Shown here: one piece after another, positions 1 through 8,361 of the stretch
Numbering within the stretch: position 1 is the first letter of the stretch
How the letters are laid out: each line of letters opens with the position of its first letter
Assembly: GCA_046351235.1 (NCBI GenBank)
Contig: JAXLYV010000002.1
Span: 558,001-622,000 of the forward strand
Source: JBBSAT01 sp046351235
GTDB lineage: Bacteria; Myxococcota_A; Polyangia; Polyangiales; Sandaracinaceae
Direction of reading: 5' to 3'
DNA: 64,000 nucleotides
Position numbers and translations under genes: made by a program
Notes under the pieces: generated by a model
The model's database searches: none
The model's input: only the letters and a program-made list of their open reading frames with translations
Told to the model about the DNA's origin: nothing

Positions 1-552
1 GAGGCCGATCTCCCGCGCGACGATCAGAGCCTGCCGCCCTTCGACTTCCGCTTCGGTCGCGGGTGGGTGACGGCCGGCGCGCTCGCGTTCGTGGCGTCGT
101 TCGCGATGACCTTCGTGCAGATCCGCGTGCAGGGCGACGCGCGCGGCTTCACGGCGATGGAGGCCGCGAGCGCGCAGGCGCCGAACCTGTGGACCGTGCC
201 CTTCGTCGGCGTCTTCCTCATCGCGATCCTCGGTCGCCGCCGCTCGCTCGCGAAGATGCGCAGCGCGCGTCTCTCGGTGCTCTTGCTCGGGCTCGCGCCG
301 CTCTTCGCGATCGGCTACTCGTACTTCCACGTGCTCGAAGGCGCCGCGCAGCAGGCCGCGCACAGCCACGGCGCGCCGCTCGACGTGAGCCCCGGTCTCG
401 GGATCCTCGTCGCCGCGGTCGGCAGCGCGCTCGTGATGGCGGGCGCGCGGCGTCTCGGCTACGTCGCGCGCCCCGTGCACGGACCTTCGCGGGCCGATCT
501 CGACGTGCGCTCGCCCATCGATGCCGGCGCGCCGCCCCGCGATCGTCAGTAG
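1..552 (+). CDS. Membrane protein of unknown function, 5' truncated by window edge
   Basis: The reading frame is open from the first base, so the start lies outside the window. The 183 visible residues contain four likely membrane segments: from WVTAGALAFVASFAMTF, NLWTVPFVGVFLIAIL, LSVLLLGLAPLFAIGY and LGILVAAVGSALVMAG. The short N-terminal stretch before the first segment is acidic and proline-rich, and the tail after the last one is polar. I recognise no family. It is convergent with the Kelch lipoprotein and the two stop regions overlap by seven bases. An internal GTG at 67 could be misread as the start, but coding sequence continues upstream of it. Confidence 0.75.
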   Translation, partial: EADLPRDDQSLPPFDFRFGRGWVTAGALAFVASFAMTFVQIRVQGDARGFTAMEAASAQAPNLWTVPFVGVFLIAILGRRRSLAKMRSARLSVLLLGLAPLFAIGYSYFHVLEGAAQQAAHSHGAPLDVSPGLGILVAAVGSALVMAGARRLGYVARPVHGPSRADLDVRSPIDAGAPPRDRQ

Positions 553-1664
553 GCGGTGCCGATCACGACCTGGTCGGTCGCCTCGAGATCAGCGCCGGTC
601 TGGCCGCCGACCAGGAAGTAGTGGGTGAAGTCGGTCGCGAGCGCGCTCGCCGCGAGCGAGAGCGGCAGCGGATCGGCATCCTCGAAGGCGCCGACCTGGC
701 CGTCGCCGTCGAAGGCGCCGTGCCGAACGTGCGTGCTCGCCGCGCCATCGAAGGTGCGCCCTTCGACGCCGCCCACGAGCCAGAGCTCCCCCTGCCTCAC
801 GAACGCTGCGCCGGCGACCGGCGGGCTCGCGATGCTGCCGGCGTGCTCCCACCCGGTCACGTTGCCCGCTGTGTCGAGCGTGGTGCGCGTCACGGCTCCG
901 ACGGGGCCGCCGTCGTTCTCGCCGCCGACGAGGTAGATGGCGTTGTGGAAGAGCACCCAAGACTGGCGCGCGCGTGGCTCGGGAAGCGAGGGCCCATCGG
1001 TCCAGGTCGTGCGCGTCTCGCCGTTGCGGGTCGACGCGATCACCACGCGATCGCTGTAGGTGCCGTGCACGAGCCCGCCCACGAGCGCGTCGTCGAAGGG
1101 CGTCACCGGCACGAAGGCGCCGAAGAGCTGGCCGTCGGCGAGCACCTGCGGATAGCGGCTCCAGTCGAAGAGGTGGCCGTCGGTCGGATCGGCGTAGACG
1201 GCGAGGATCACGGGCAGCGTGCCCGACGAGGAGCCGCCGCCACCGAAGGTCGCACCGGGGTTTCCCATCGCGTCGCGGATCGGCAGCGCGCCGTGCCCGA
1301 CGAGCCCCTGCACCACGCCTCCGGGCGCGATGTCGCCCATCGGCTCCCAGGGGCCGAGCGAGTCGCCCTCGATGCGGCTGCGATAGACCGCGCTCGAGAT
1401 CGTGACGAGGTCGTTGCGCAGCGCCGACGAGCCCCCGAAGACGTAGACGTAGTAGTCGGTCTCTCCGATGCCGAGCACCACGGCCGTCGCGTAGGCGAGC
1501 GGCGTCGGGAGTGCCGGTCCCATCGCCCAGCGAATCCCGTGCGGCACGGCGGCGTCGACCGTGGCGGCGTCCACGAGCGCAGCGTCGGTGTCGCTCGCCG
1601 GGCTGCCGCAAGCGGCGAGCGAGAGCGCGAGCACGCAGGATGCGATCGAGAGGGCGCGCCTCAC
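546..1664 (-). CDS. Kelch-like beta-propeller lipoprotein (copy 2)
   Basis: A 372-residue secreted lipoprotein. The N-terminus has a signal peptide ending in the lipobox LSLAAC, followed by an Asp/Ala-rich linker. The body carries Kelch-type strands with the double glycine, such as YVYVFGGSS, YLVGGENDGG, LWLVGGVEG and YFLVGGQTG, so a beta-propeller is expected. No catalytic residues are evident; Kelch propellers usually mediate binding. The GTG start at 1664 overlaps the stop of the upstream paralogue in a GTGA junction, so the two are very probably translationally coupled. Its order of strands and linker closely parallels the upstream gene, which points to a tandem duplication. The ligand is unknown. 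Confidence 0.8.
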   Translation of the reverse strand: MRRALSIASCVLALSLAACGSPASDTDAALVDAATVDAAVPHGIRWAMGPALPTPLAYATAVVLGIGETDYYVYVFGGSSALRNDLVTISSAVYRSRIEGDSLGPWEPMGDIAPGGVVQGLVGHGALPIRDAMGNPGATFGGGGSSSGTLPVILAVYADPTDGHLFDWSRYPQVLADGQLFGAFVPVTPFDDALVGGLVHGTYSDRVVIASTRNGETRTTWTDGPSLPEPRARQSWVLFHNAIYLVGGENDGGPVGAVTRTTLDTAGNVTGWEHAGSIASPPVAGAAFVRQGELWLVGGVEGRTFDGAASTHVRHGAFDGDGQVGAFEDADPLPLSLAASALATDFTHYFLVGGQTGADLEATDQVVIGTAY

Positions 1665-2815
1665 GGCAACGTCCCCACGATCACGCGGTCGGTCGCGGCG
1701 AGCGGTGCGCCGGTCAGGCCGCCGACGAGATAGACGTGACCGGTCTCGTCGTCGTAGGCGACGGCGCTCGCGGCGATCGGCAGCGGAAGATCGCCCCCGG
1801 CGACGCGCGCGAAGTCGCCGAGGTGACCGTCGGCGCCGATGGGCGCGCGTGCGACGCGCGAGCTCGCGCTTCCCGTCGCGCGGCCGCCGTCGATGCCGCC
1901 GAGGATCCAGAGCTCGTCGTTGCGAGCGAGCACGGCGGGGAACGAGGTCGTCGTGAGCAGCGTGCCCGCGATGGCCCAGCCGTTCACCTCGAGGCCCGCG
2001 TCGCGCGTCGCGCGCAGCACCTCGGCGACGCCGCCCGACGCGTTCTCGCCGCCGACCACGTAGAGCTGGTCGTTCCAGCGCGTCCACGCGTGGCCGAAGC
2101 GCGGCACGGGAAGCGAGGGCCCGGTGCGCCAGGTCGGCGACGTGGTGCCGTTCATGATCGCGGCGACGACGACGCGATCGGTCGGGTCGAGCCCCTGCGG
2201 GCCGGTGAGCCCACCCACGAGCGCGAGCTGGTGCGCCTCGAAGGGCACGAAGGCGCCGAAGCTCTGGGCGCCGTCGAGCGTCGGATCGTAGCGGCCCCAG
2301 GCGCCGAGCGTTCCGTCGCTCTGCACGAACCCCGAGAGCACGAAGGGCAGCGCGCCCGAGGGGCCACCGCCGCCTGCGACCGCGATGCCGACCTCGCCCA
2401 GATCGCCGTTGAGGCGCAGCGCGCCGTGGCCCACGAGCGGGAAGGGGCCGCTGCCGCCGTCGATCGCGCCGGCGTCCTCCCAGTCGCCGAGCGTTCCGTC
2501 GGCGTGGATCTCGGCGCGGGCGCAGGCGGCCGTCACGGTGTTGAGCGCCGTCGCCGTCGCATCGGCCCCGCCCACCACGTAGAGATAGCGCTGCGTGCCG
2601 ACCGGGAGGATCGTGGCGGTCGCGTAGGCGAGCGCGGCGGGATAGGCCGGCCCCGCGGTGAACGCGAGCCGGCGTGGCGCGGCCGCGTCGACGTCCCCCG
2701 CGTCGAGCGCGACGACGGCGGCGTCCGGCGTGGCGGGCGTGCTGCCACCGCAGCCGAGCGCGAGGAACAACGGGATCGAGCCGATCAGCGAGCGGAGCGG
2801 GGTCGAGTCGAGCAT
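1661..2815 (-). CDS. Kelch-like beta-propeller lipoprotein (copy 1)
   Basis: A 384-residue lipoprotein, first gene of a two-gene operon. The chosen ATG at 2815 gives MLDSTPLRSL followed by a hydrophobic stretch and the lipobox LALGC. The frame is open upstream to about 3100, but that part is antisense to the YkgJ-type gene and lacks signal-peptide character. Kelch-type repeats include YLYVVGGAD, LALVGGLTG, LYVVGGENA, LWILGGIDG and VYLVGGLTG. A TATCGT hexamer lies about 40 bases upstream of the start. It shares layout with the downstream copy and the two overlap by four bases. The role is probably cell-surface binding, which is inference. Confidence 0.8.
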   Translation of the reverse strand: MLDSTPLRSLIGSIPLFLALGCGGSTPATPDAAVVALDAGDVDAAAPRRLAFTAGPAYPAALAYATATILPVGTQRYLYVVGGADATATALNTVTAACARAEIHADGTLGDWEDAGAIDGGSGPFPLVGHGALRLNGDLGEVGIAVAGGGGPSGALPFVLSGFVQSDGTLGAWGRYDPTLDGAQSFGAFVPFEAHQLALVGGLTGPQGLDPTDRVVVAAIMNGTTSPTWRTGPSLPVPRFGHAWTRWNDQLYVVGGENASGGVAEVLRATRDAGLEVNGWAIAGTLLTTTSFPAVLARNDELWILGGIDGGRATGSASSRVARAPIGADGHLGDFARVAGGDLPLPIAASAVAYDDETGHVYLVGGLTGAPLAATDRVIVGTLP

Positions 2816-2905
2816 CGGAGGCTCCCGGGAAGGACCTGGAGAGAAGGCGGGAACGATACGCCCGATCGCGGCGCGCGGCAGCGGGCTCTCGTAAGCTCGA
2901 GGGTG

Positions 2906-3235
2906 ATGCCCGAGGACGAGCTCGACTGCCTGACGTGCGGGGCCTGCTGTCGGACCGGCCACGACGGCCGGATCCTCGTCCCCGCCGAGGATCTCTTGCG
3001 GTGGCGGCGCCTCGGGCGCGACGACCTCGCCGCGCAGGTGCAGCCCGGGCACTTCGGCGAGGTCGGCTTCGCCACACGCGAGGACGGGAGCTGCGTGCAC
3101 CTCGGCACGAGCGCGTCGCCGAACGCGTGCGCCATCTACGAGATCCGCGGCACGACGTGCCGCGAGTTCGAGCGCGGCAGCTGGCAGTGCCTCGAGTTCC
3201 GGCGCGACGCGGGCATCGATCGCACGCGTTTGTGA
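2906..3235 (+). CDS. YkgJ-type cysteine-cluster protein
   Basis: A 109-residue protein with the Cys pattern of the YkgJ/CxxCxxCC family: CLTCGACCRTG near the N-terminus (about residues 8-18), then single Cys residues in SCVHLG, ACAIYEIRG, TCREFERG and QCLEF. Members of this family are thought to bind zinc or an iron-sulfur cluster, and their substrate is mostly unknown. It is divergent from the Kelch operon. A TAAGCT hexamer ends eight bases before the ATG and no good ribosome-binding site is present, so the transcript may be leaderless. A GTG immediately before the ATG is an alternative start. Confidence 0.8.
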   Translation: MPEDELDCLTCGACCRTGHDGRILVPAEDLLRWRRLGRDDLAAQVQPGHFGEVGFATREDGSCVHLGTSASPNACAIYEIRGTTCREFERGSWQCLEFRRDAGIDRTRL

Positions 3236-3312
3236 TCGCGCGGCTCCGCCACGTTTTTCACGCGCGGGCTCGCGCGGGGCTATACCGAGCCGACGCGCGA
3301 AAGAAGGACCCG

Positions 3313-3588
3313 ATGGATCGACCCCGCCCCGAGAACACCGCCGACATCACGATCAAAGCCGAGGACGAGGTCGCCAAGGGACGCTTCTCGAACCTCGCCC
3401 AGGTCGGCAGCGCGGTCGACAGCTTCGTGCTCGACTTCGCCTTCGTGCAGGGGCGCGCCGGGTGGCTGCTCTCGCGCATCCTGCTCTCGCCGCAGCACGC
3501 CAAGCGCTTCCACGCGGCGCTCGGCGACACGCTCGCGCGCTACGAAGAGCGCTACGGCACGATCGACGCCGGCCCGACGCTGCAGTGA
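3313..3588 (+). CDS. DUF3467 family protein
   Basis: A 91-residue protein matching DUF3467. The core reads SNLAQVGSAVDSFVLDF followed by RILLSPQHAKRFHAAL and LARYEERYG, which are the characteristic strands and helix of that family. The family has no assigned function but is widespread and compact. The start is supported by AAGGA six bases upstream, and a TATACC hexamer lies further upstream. The final codons and the stop (CAGTGA) form the first bases of a 90-bp tandem repeat, so the 3' end of this gene has been duplicated downstream. Confidence 0.8.
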   Translation: MDRPRPENTADITIKAEDEVAKGRFSNLAQVGSAVDSFVLDFAFVQGRAGWLLSRILLSPQHAKRFHAALGDTLARYEERYGTIDAGPTLQ

Positions 3589-3800
3589 CCAGCAAGAGTG
3601 CTCGCCTCGCGGAGTGCCCGTACGGGAGCGGCGAAGCCGCGGAGGGGAGGGCGCGGAGCGGGGCGAGCCGAACAGTGACCAGCAAGAGTGCTCGCCTCGC
3701 GGAGTGCCCGTACGGGAGCGGCGAAGCCGCGGAGGGGAGGGCGCGGAGCGGGGCGAGCCGAACAGTGACCAGCAAGAGTGCTCACCCCGGGAGTGCGCGA
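3583..3800 (+). repeat. 90-bp tandem repeat, two full copies plus a partial third
   Basis: Copies start at 3583 and 3673, and a third start at 3763 diverges after about 20 bases. Each unit opens with CAGTGACCAGCAAGAGTG, so the first copy includes the stop codon of the DUF3467 gene. Each unit also holds a structured element (3600-3668 and 3690-3758) bounded by inverted GCTCGCC and GGCGAGC, with an internal palindrome CCCGTACGGG and a GCGGC-GAA-GCCGC hairpin. A related element sits at 45323-45394, so this is a dispersed family. It separates two convergent genes. The copies are identical, suggesting recent duplication. Confidence 0.9.
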
Positions 3801-3819
3801 ACATCAGCGCGCGCGGCGC

Positions 3820-6366
3820 TCAGGGCACGGTGAGCGTCACTGACGTGTGCTCGGAGTCGAGCACCACGCTCTGGATCACCGGCACGTTGCCGGGCCGGCT
3901 CGCGCGCACCTCCACGCTCTGACCGACGAGGAATCCATCCACGTCGACGGGCGCGACGCCGCGCGGGCTCCCGCCGACCGTCACGAGCCCGCCAGGGGGG
4001 GTCGTGTCGACGTGGAGCGATGCCGGCAGCGCCGCGAGGATCGCCGTCTGCTGGACGGGCCCTGGCTGCGCCTGGATCGTCGCGTGCCACGGCTGGTAGC
4101 CCGGGTGCGTGACGGTGAACTCGTAGGCGTTGCCGACCTCGAGATCTTCCTGCACGAGCACCGGCGCGATGCCGAGGCTGCGCGGGCCCATGAAGACCTC
4201 GGCGCCGGTCGGGATCGAGATGATCGAGATCTCCGGGCTCGCCGCGCGTGGGAACGCGAGCCACACCGCGACCGCGCCGATCGCGAGCAAGCCGAGCAGC
4301 ACGATCACGTAGGTCCCGAGGCGGCTCGGCGCCGGGCCGCCCAGCTCGGCCGGCAGGGGCTGGGCCGGCGGCGGCGGCGCGAACGGGTCGGCGCCGCGCG
4401 GGACCGTCGGCTGTTCGGGGGCGTGGAAGGGATCGTGGATCGGGCGGGTCGGCTGCGCGTAGGTCGGCAGTGCGACGGGCCAGGGGCCCTGCGACGGCGG
4501 CGCGGAGACGGTGCGCGCCGGTGGTGGCGTGAAGGCTTGGGGCGCGCTCGTGCGTGGCACCTGCGGCGCCGCGAGCGCCCGCTGCACCAGCTCGGCCTCC
4601 GCTGCCGACAAGGGGATCGTCTGGTCCTCGATCGCCGGCCCCGGGGAGGGCGTGCCGTACGTCGCGAGGATCTGCTGCGCGGGCTGCGGCGCGCGCGCGG
4701 CGGGCTGCGGCGAAGGCGGCGCGTGCACCACCGGCTTGCCGGCCCACGCGGCGCGCGACGGAGGGGGCGGCACCGATCCGGGGCGCGTGCCCTGGACGGG
4801 AGGCTGCTTCACGACCACGCGCCCGCGCGCGCTCTCGACGACCTGTTGACCCGCGAGGCCCTGCCGCACCTGCTTGTACAGCCCTTGGCTGTCGACGACC
4901 GTCGAGTCCTCGAAGTCTTCGCCGCCGCTCATCGCGGCGCGACCGGCATCGCGCAGCGCGGCGGGCGCCTCGTCGTCGCGGAGGTTCGTCGGGTCCTCCC
5001 ACTGCTCGACGTTTCCCGTCTGCTCGGTGGGCTCGTGCTTCGGCGTCAGCGGGCTCGTGGTGATCGCCTCCACCGGGCGCTGCAGGCTCGGCAGCGGCGC
5101 GGGCTGCGGCAGCGGCGCCGTCTCGCGGCTGGCGGCTGCGCCCTTCTGAGGACGAAAGGTCGCTCGCTGCTCGGGTCCCGCCGCGGCGGGCGCGGCGACA
5201 GGCGCCGGCACGGCCACCGCGCTCGCGCTCGCGCTCTTCGCCTTCCGGTACGGGAGCACGTCGTGGCGCGTGACGTCCTCTTCGTCCTCCCCGAGGTCGG
5301 CGAGCGAGGAGAGCTGCACCGCGGGCTTGGGCTGCACCTGCGGCACCGGCGCGGGGCGGTGCTGCGGGAGGTTGAGCAGGCCGGAGCTGCCGGCCTCGCC
5401 GAGGGCCGCCGCGCGCGCGATCTCTTCCGGGAAGAGCGCGCTCATGAGGTCGCCCAGGCGCGTCGCGCTGAACGTGGGGCTGTTGGTGTAGAGCCACTGC
5501 GTCAGGACGTGCCCGAATTCCTGCGCCGACTGGTAGCGATCGGCCGCGTCCTTCTGCAGGGCGCGCATCACGATGTCGCTGAGGCTCTTCGGGATGCTCG
5601 GGCGTCGCTTCTCGGGCGGCGCGATCTCGGCCTTGCGGACCTTGTCGAGCAGCACCGGGATGTTGTCGTCGTTGTAGAGCATGCGACCGGTCAGCAGCTC
5701 GTAGAGCACGACGCCGGTCGAGAAGATGTCGGAGCGGTGGTCCATGGGATCGCCCCACGCCTGCTCCGGGCTCATGTAGTAGTACTTGCCCTTGATGACG
5801 CCGGCCTCGGTGTGCTCGCTGCGCGAGGTGGCCTTGGCGATGCCGAAGTCCACGATCTTCACTTCGCCCGCGAAGCTGATGAGCACGTTCTGGGGCGAGA
5901 TGTCGCGGTGCACGATGTGCAGCGGCTGCTGCGTGTGCGGGTCGCGCTTCCTGTGCGCGTAGTCGAGGCCGTTGCACATCTCGCTGACGACGAACGCGCA
6001 GACGTCGAGCGGGAGCGCCTTCTTCGCGTCGGCGCACTTGCGCATCACGCGGTAGGCGTCGGCGCCTTCGACGAGCTCCATCGCGATGTAGTAGGTGCCC
6101 TCGTGCTGGCCGAGATCGAACGTCTGCGCGATGTTCACGTGCGTGAGGAGGACCGAGATCTTGGCCTCCTCGACGAGCATCTTCAGGAAGTGGTCGTCCT
6201 CCGAGTAGCGGGGATGGATGACCTTGATGGCCGCGAGCTTCTCGAAGCCGCCGATGCCTTTCGTCTTGCCGACGTACACCTCCGCCATACCGCCGACCGC
6301 CAATCGGCGCAGCAGGGTGTAGGGCCCGAAAGGCCGCGGCAGGTCCAGGTTATCGTCGAGTCCCAA
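3820..6366 (-). CDS. Serine/threonine protein kinase with C-terminal PEGA domains
   Basis: About 848 residues. The kinase domain (about 14-290) has the glycine loop LAVGGMAEV, Lys48 in AAIKVI, the HRDISPQN catalytic loop at 153-160 and DFG at 173-175, so it should be active. A long Pro/Ala-rich linker follows, with acidic patches and possible phosphorylation sites. One membrane segment (YVIVLLGLLAIGAVAVWLAF) precedes two extracytoplasmic PEGA-like units around IPTGAEVFMGPRSLGIAPV and TPPGGLVTVGGSPRGVAPV. PEGA domains in such kinases are thought to act outside the membrane. The TTG at 6366 is the only sensible start close to the kinase domain; no ATG or GTG is in frame there, so the start is uncertain. 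It diverges from the CNB gene. Confidence 0.88.
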   Translation of the reverse strand: MGLDDNLDLPRPFGPYTLLRRLAVGGMAEVYVGKTKGIGGFEKLAAIKVIHPRYSEDDHFLKMLVEEAKISVLLTHVNIAQTFDLGQHEGTYYIAMELVEGADAYRVMRKCADAKKALPLDVCAFVVSEMCNGLDYAHRKRDPHTQQPLHIVHRDISPQNVLISFAGEVKIVDFGIAKATSRSEHTEAGVIKGKYYYMSPEQAWGDPMDHRSDIFSTGVVLYELLTGRMLYNDDNIPVLLDKVRKAEIAPPEKRRPSIPKSLSDIVMRALQKDAADRYQSAQEFGHVLTQWLYTNSPTFSATRLGDLMSALFPEEIARAAALGEAGSSGLLNLPQHRPAPVPQVQPKPAVQLSSLADLGEDEEDVTRHDVLPYRKAKSASASAVAVPAPVAAPAAAGPEQRATFRPQKGAAASRETAPLPQPAPLPSLQRPVEAITTSPLTPKHEPTEQTGNVEQWEDPTNLRDDEAPAALRDAGRAAMSGGEDFEDSTVVDSQGLYKQVRQGLAGQQVVESARGRVVVKQPPVQGTRPGSVPPPPSRAAWAGKPVVHAPPSPQPAARAPQPAQQILATYGTPSPGPAIEDQTIPLSAAEAELVQRALAAPQVPRTSAPQAFTPPPARTVSAPPSQGPWPVALPTYAQPTRPIHDPFHAPEQPTVPRGADPFAPPPPAQPLPAELGGPAPSRLGTYVIVLLGLLAIGAVAVWLAFPRAASPEISIISIPTGAEVFMGPRSLGIAPVLVQEDLEVGNAYEFTVTHPGYQPWHATIQAQPGPVQQTAILAALPASLHVDTTPPGGLVTVGGSPRGVAPVDVDGFLVGQSVEVRASRPGNVPVIQSVVLDSEHTSVTLTVP

Positions 6367-6474
6367 AGGGCGAGCGCGATGCGGCGACGCGGTGCCGCCC
6401 CATCGTACTTCAGCATACCCCAGGTGGCCCTCGGCGCGCTTGCGATCGGGAAGGGGAGGGCGCAGATCGAGGGC

Positions 6475-7011
6475 ATGACTTCCGAACGCCCGCGCACGAG
6501 CCCGCTCGACCTGGTCGATCCCCAGCGGCTGCGCGAGGTGGGCCTGTTCGGCGGTCTGGACGACGAGACCCTCGCGGTGCTCGCGCGCGAGCTGCCGCAG
6601 GTGCGGGTGCAGGTCGCCGAGCGTGTGGTGAGCGAGGGCGATCCGGCGCGCGACATGTTCGTCGTGCTCGACGGCGAGCTCGAGGTGCTGAAGAAGAGCG
6701 CGTCGGGCGGCGAGGTGCGCGTGGCGCTGCTCGGCCCTTCGGGCTGGTTCGGCGAGATGAGCATCCTCGACGTGCAGCCGCGCTCCGCGACCGTGCGTGC
6801 CACCGCGCCGAGCCGTCTCTTGCGCATCAGCGCCGAGAGCGTCGACAAGCTGCTCTACCGCCGCGACCTGAAGGCGTACTCGCTCTTCGTGATGAACGTG
6901 GCCCGCGAGCTCTCGCGTCGGCTGCGCGTGGCCGACGGCATCATCGCCCAGTTCATGGGCTCGATCGCCGAGACCTACGTGCCGAAGAGCCGCTCCTCGA
7001 GCCCGGGCTGA
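6475..7011 (+). CDS. Cyclic nucleotide-binding domain protein
   Basis: A 178-residue protein made mostly of one CNB (cNMP-binding) domain. Residues about 22-140 show the fold, with ERVVSEGDPARDMFVVLDGELEV, the phosphate-binding cassette region GWFGEMSILDVQPRSATVRA, and the closing helix. There is no helix-turn-helix domain, unlike CRP. The cassette has the FGE and R-S-A-T elements typical of cyclic-nucleotide binders, so ligand binding is plausible. The C-terminal helix (VMNVARELSRRLRVADG) may be a dimer or partner interface. It is divergent from the PEGA kinase, which suggests but does not prove a shared pathway. An upstream GAAGGGGAGGG is too far from the ATG to be a good ribosome site. Confidence 0.85.
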   Translation: MTSERPRTSPLDLVDPQRLREVGLFGGLDDETLAVLARELPQVRVQVAERVVSEGDPARDMFVVLDGELEVLKKSASGGEVRVALLGPSGWFGEMSILDVQPRSATVRATAPSRLLRISAESVDKLLYRRDLKAYSLFVMNVARELSRRLRVADGIIAQFMGSIAETYVPKSRSSSPG

Positions 7012-7166
7012 GCGCTTCGAGCGCCCGCGGGTGGCGGTCTCACCCATCGGAGCGACGAGCGCGCTCGCGGCCCCCTCTTCCACGGCAGCGGGAGAGGGAC
7101 TGCGGAGTCGGTGGTGGACCTCGTGGCTGCGATCGATCCACGGCGCCGATCCGCCGTCGCGCGCCT

Positions 7167-8003
7167 CTACATCGCCATCTCGGCCTTGAAGCGCGTCTCC
7201 TCGCGGTCCTTGATCGACTCGAGGATCATCGTGGCCGTCTCTTCGATCGCGCGGCCGCTCACGTCGATCACCATCCACTGCGGGTGGGCGCTGAAGAGCT
7301 GATCGGCGGCGTCGAGCTCGGCGCGCACGTGGTCGCGCAGGCCGTACACGGCGTCGGCGGGCATGCCGAGCTGGAGCAGGCGCGAGCGCCGGATCTCGAG
7401 AAGCTGGTCGACACCGATCGTGAGCGCCACGACCTTCTCGGGCGGCAGATCGTCGAGCTCGGCCGGCGGCGCGACGCCCAGCACGAGCGGCACGTTCGCG
7501 ACGCGGAGGCCACGGCCCGCGAGGTAGGTCGAGAGCGGCGTCTTCGAGGTGCGACTCACGCCGACGAGGACGAGGTCGGCCTTGCGGAGGTTCCGCGGCT
7601 CCTTGCCGTCGTCGCTCTTCACCGCGAACTCGATCGCCTCGACGCGCCGGAAGTACTCCTCCGAGAGCGGCATCGTCGCCGAGGGCTGGTTCAAGGGCTG
7701 CGCCTCGATGTAGCCGGCGACCTTGTGGATGAGGCCGCCGATCACGTCGACCGCCTCGACCTTCTCGCGTGCGGCGATCTGGTGGAACTTCTCGCGCATC
7801 TCGGGGGCGACGAGCGTGAAGACGACCATCGCGCCGGCCTCGCCCGCCTTCTTCAGCACCTCGGTCGCCGCGGCCTCGTCGCGCACGCGCGTGAACAGAC
7901 GGAGGCGCACGCGGTGGTGGGGGAACTGGAGCAGCGCGGCGCGCACGACGCGCTCGGCGGTCTCGCCCGTCGAGTCGCTGACCACGAAGATCTGCGGATC
8001 CAT
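7167..8003 (-). CDS. ppsR: PEP synthase / pyruvate phosphate dikinase regulatory protein
   Basis: A 278-residue member of the PSRP (DUF299) family, bifunctional enzymes that phosphorylate and dephosphorylate PEP synthase or pyruvate phosphate dikinase using ADP and phosphate. Family marks are the N-terminal VVSDSTGETAERVV and the P-loop-like GVSRTSKTP at 148-156. Length fits the family. The ATG at 8003 matches the usual N-terminus; the frame runs further upstream through the terminator hairpin and that part is not coding. No ppsA or ppdK gene is visible in the window, so the target is encoded elsewhere. Confidence 0.92.
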   Translation of the reverse strand: MDPQIFVVSDSTGETAERVVRAALLQFPHHRVRLRLFTRVRDEAAATEVLKKAGEAGAMVVFTLVAPEMREKFHQIAAREKVEAVDVIGGLIHKVAGYIEAQPLNQPSATMPLSEEYFRRVEAIEFAVKSDDGKEPRNLRKADLVLVGVSRTSKTPLSTYLAGRGLRVANVPLVLGVAPPAELDDLPPEKVVALTIGVDQLLEIRRSRLLQLGMPADAVYGLRDHVRAELDAADQLFSAHPQWMVIDVSGRAIEETATMILESIKDREETRFKAEMAM

Positions 8004-8023
8004 CGCCTGGTCGTACCACGAAT

Positions 8024-8055
8024 GCAAAAGGCCCGTGCTCCTTCGAGCACGGGCC
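8024..8055 (-). terminator. Rho-independent terminator of the small basic protein gene
   Basis: A perfect 11-bp stem (8030-8040 paired with 8045-8055) with a four-base loop. On the minus strand it is followed directly by TTTT. It lies 27 bases after the stop of the 50-aa gene and just before the ppsR start, so it separates two minus-strand transcription units. Confidence 0.85.
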
Positions 8056-8081
8056 CTCCGCACACGCGAGGCTCGAGGGCC

Positions 8082-8234
8082 TCAGCCCGCGCGCGAGACC
8101 GAGCCGCTGCGGCCGAGCGAGCGGCGCGCCATGCGGTTCACGCGGCGGCGATTCTTGGCCTTGAGCTTCGCCGTCTTGCGCTTGCCCCGCGAGCGGTCCT
8201 TCTTGCGGGGATTCTTCGAGATCACGAGATACAT
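8082..8234 (-). CDS. Small highly basic protein, 50 residues
   Basis: The frame encodes MYLVISKNPRKKDRSRG and then a run rich in Lys and Arg (about 18 of 50 residues), ending RSGSVSRAG. It resembles a ribosomal-protein-like or nucleic-acid-binding peptide, but I recognise no family. Support for it being real: an AGAGGA ribosome site eight bases before the ATG, strongly biased third-position G/C, and its own strong terminator 27 bases after the stop. A terminator of the upstream gene precedes it, so it is a stand-alone unit. Function unknown. Confidence 0.75.
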   Translation of the reverse strand: MYLVISKNPRKKDRSRGKRKTAKLKAKNRRRVNRMARRSLGRSGSVSRAG

Positions 8235-8291
8235 GGCTTGATCCTCTGAAAAGGCGGCGAGCCCGAGGCTGGCCGAAAGGGAGCGCGCTTC

Positions 8292-8334
8292 ATAAACGAA
8301 GACGCCCGGGGCGGCAAGCGCTCCGGGCGTCTTC
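8292..8334 (-). terminator. Terminator after the Cys-rich lipoprotein gene
   Basis: A 12-bp perfect stem (8298-8309 with 8323-8334) around a 13-base loop. Read on the minus strand it is followed by GTTTATG, a weak U tract. It lies 28 bases past the stop of the lipoprotein gene. Confidence 0.75.
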
Positions 8335-8361
8335 AGGGGCTCGGCCGTCAGGCCGATGCGA

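Noticed and set aside
63..1733. Long plus-strand frame of 556 residues
   Set aside because: It is the antisense shadow of the Kelch-type lipoprotein; its protein is Arg/Ala-rich with no domain, signal peptide or start support.
3583..3800. Tandem repeat as a CRISPR or an origin of replication
   Set aside because: The 90-bp units are identical and directly adjoining with no spacers; no DnaA-box clusters or dnaA/dnaN gene.
3782..8019. Minus-strand frames of several hundred to 1399 residues around the PEGA kinase
   Set aside because: Only the part ending at 3820 is coding. The rest is the wrong frame of the kinase, ppsR or the CNB gene, and the sequence is Arg-rich and lacks starts.
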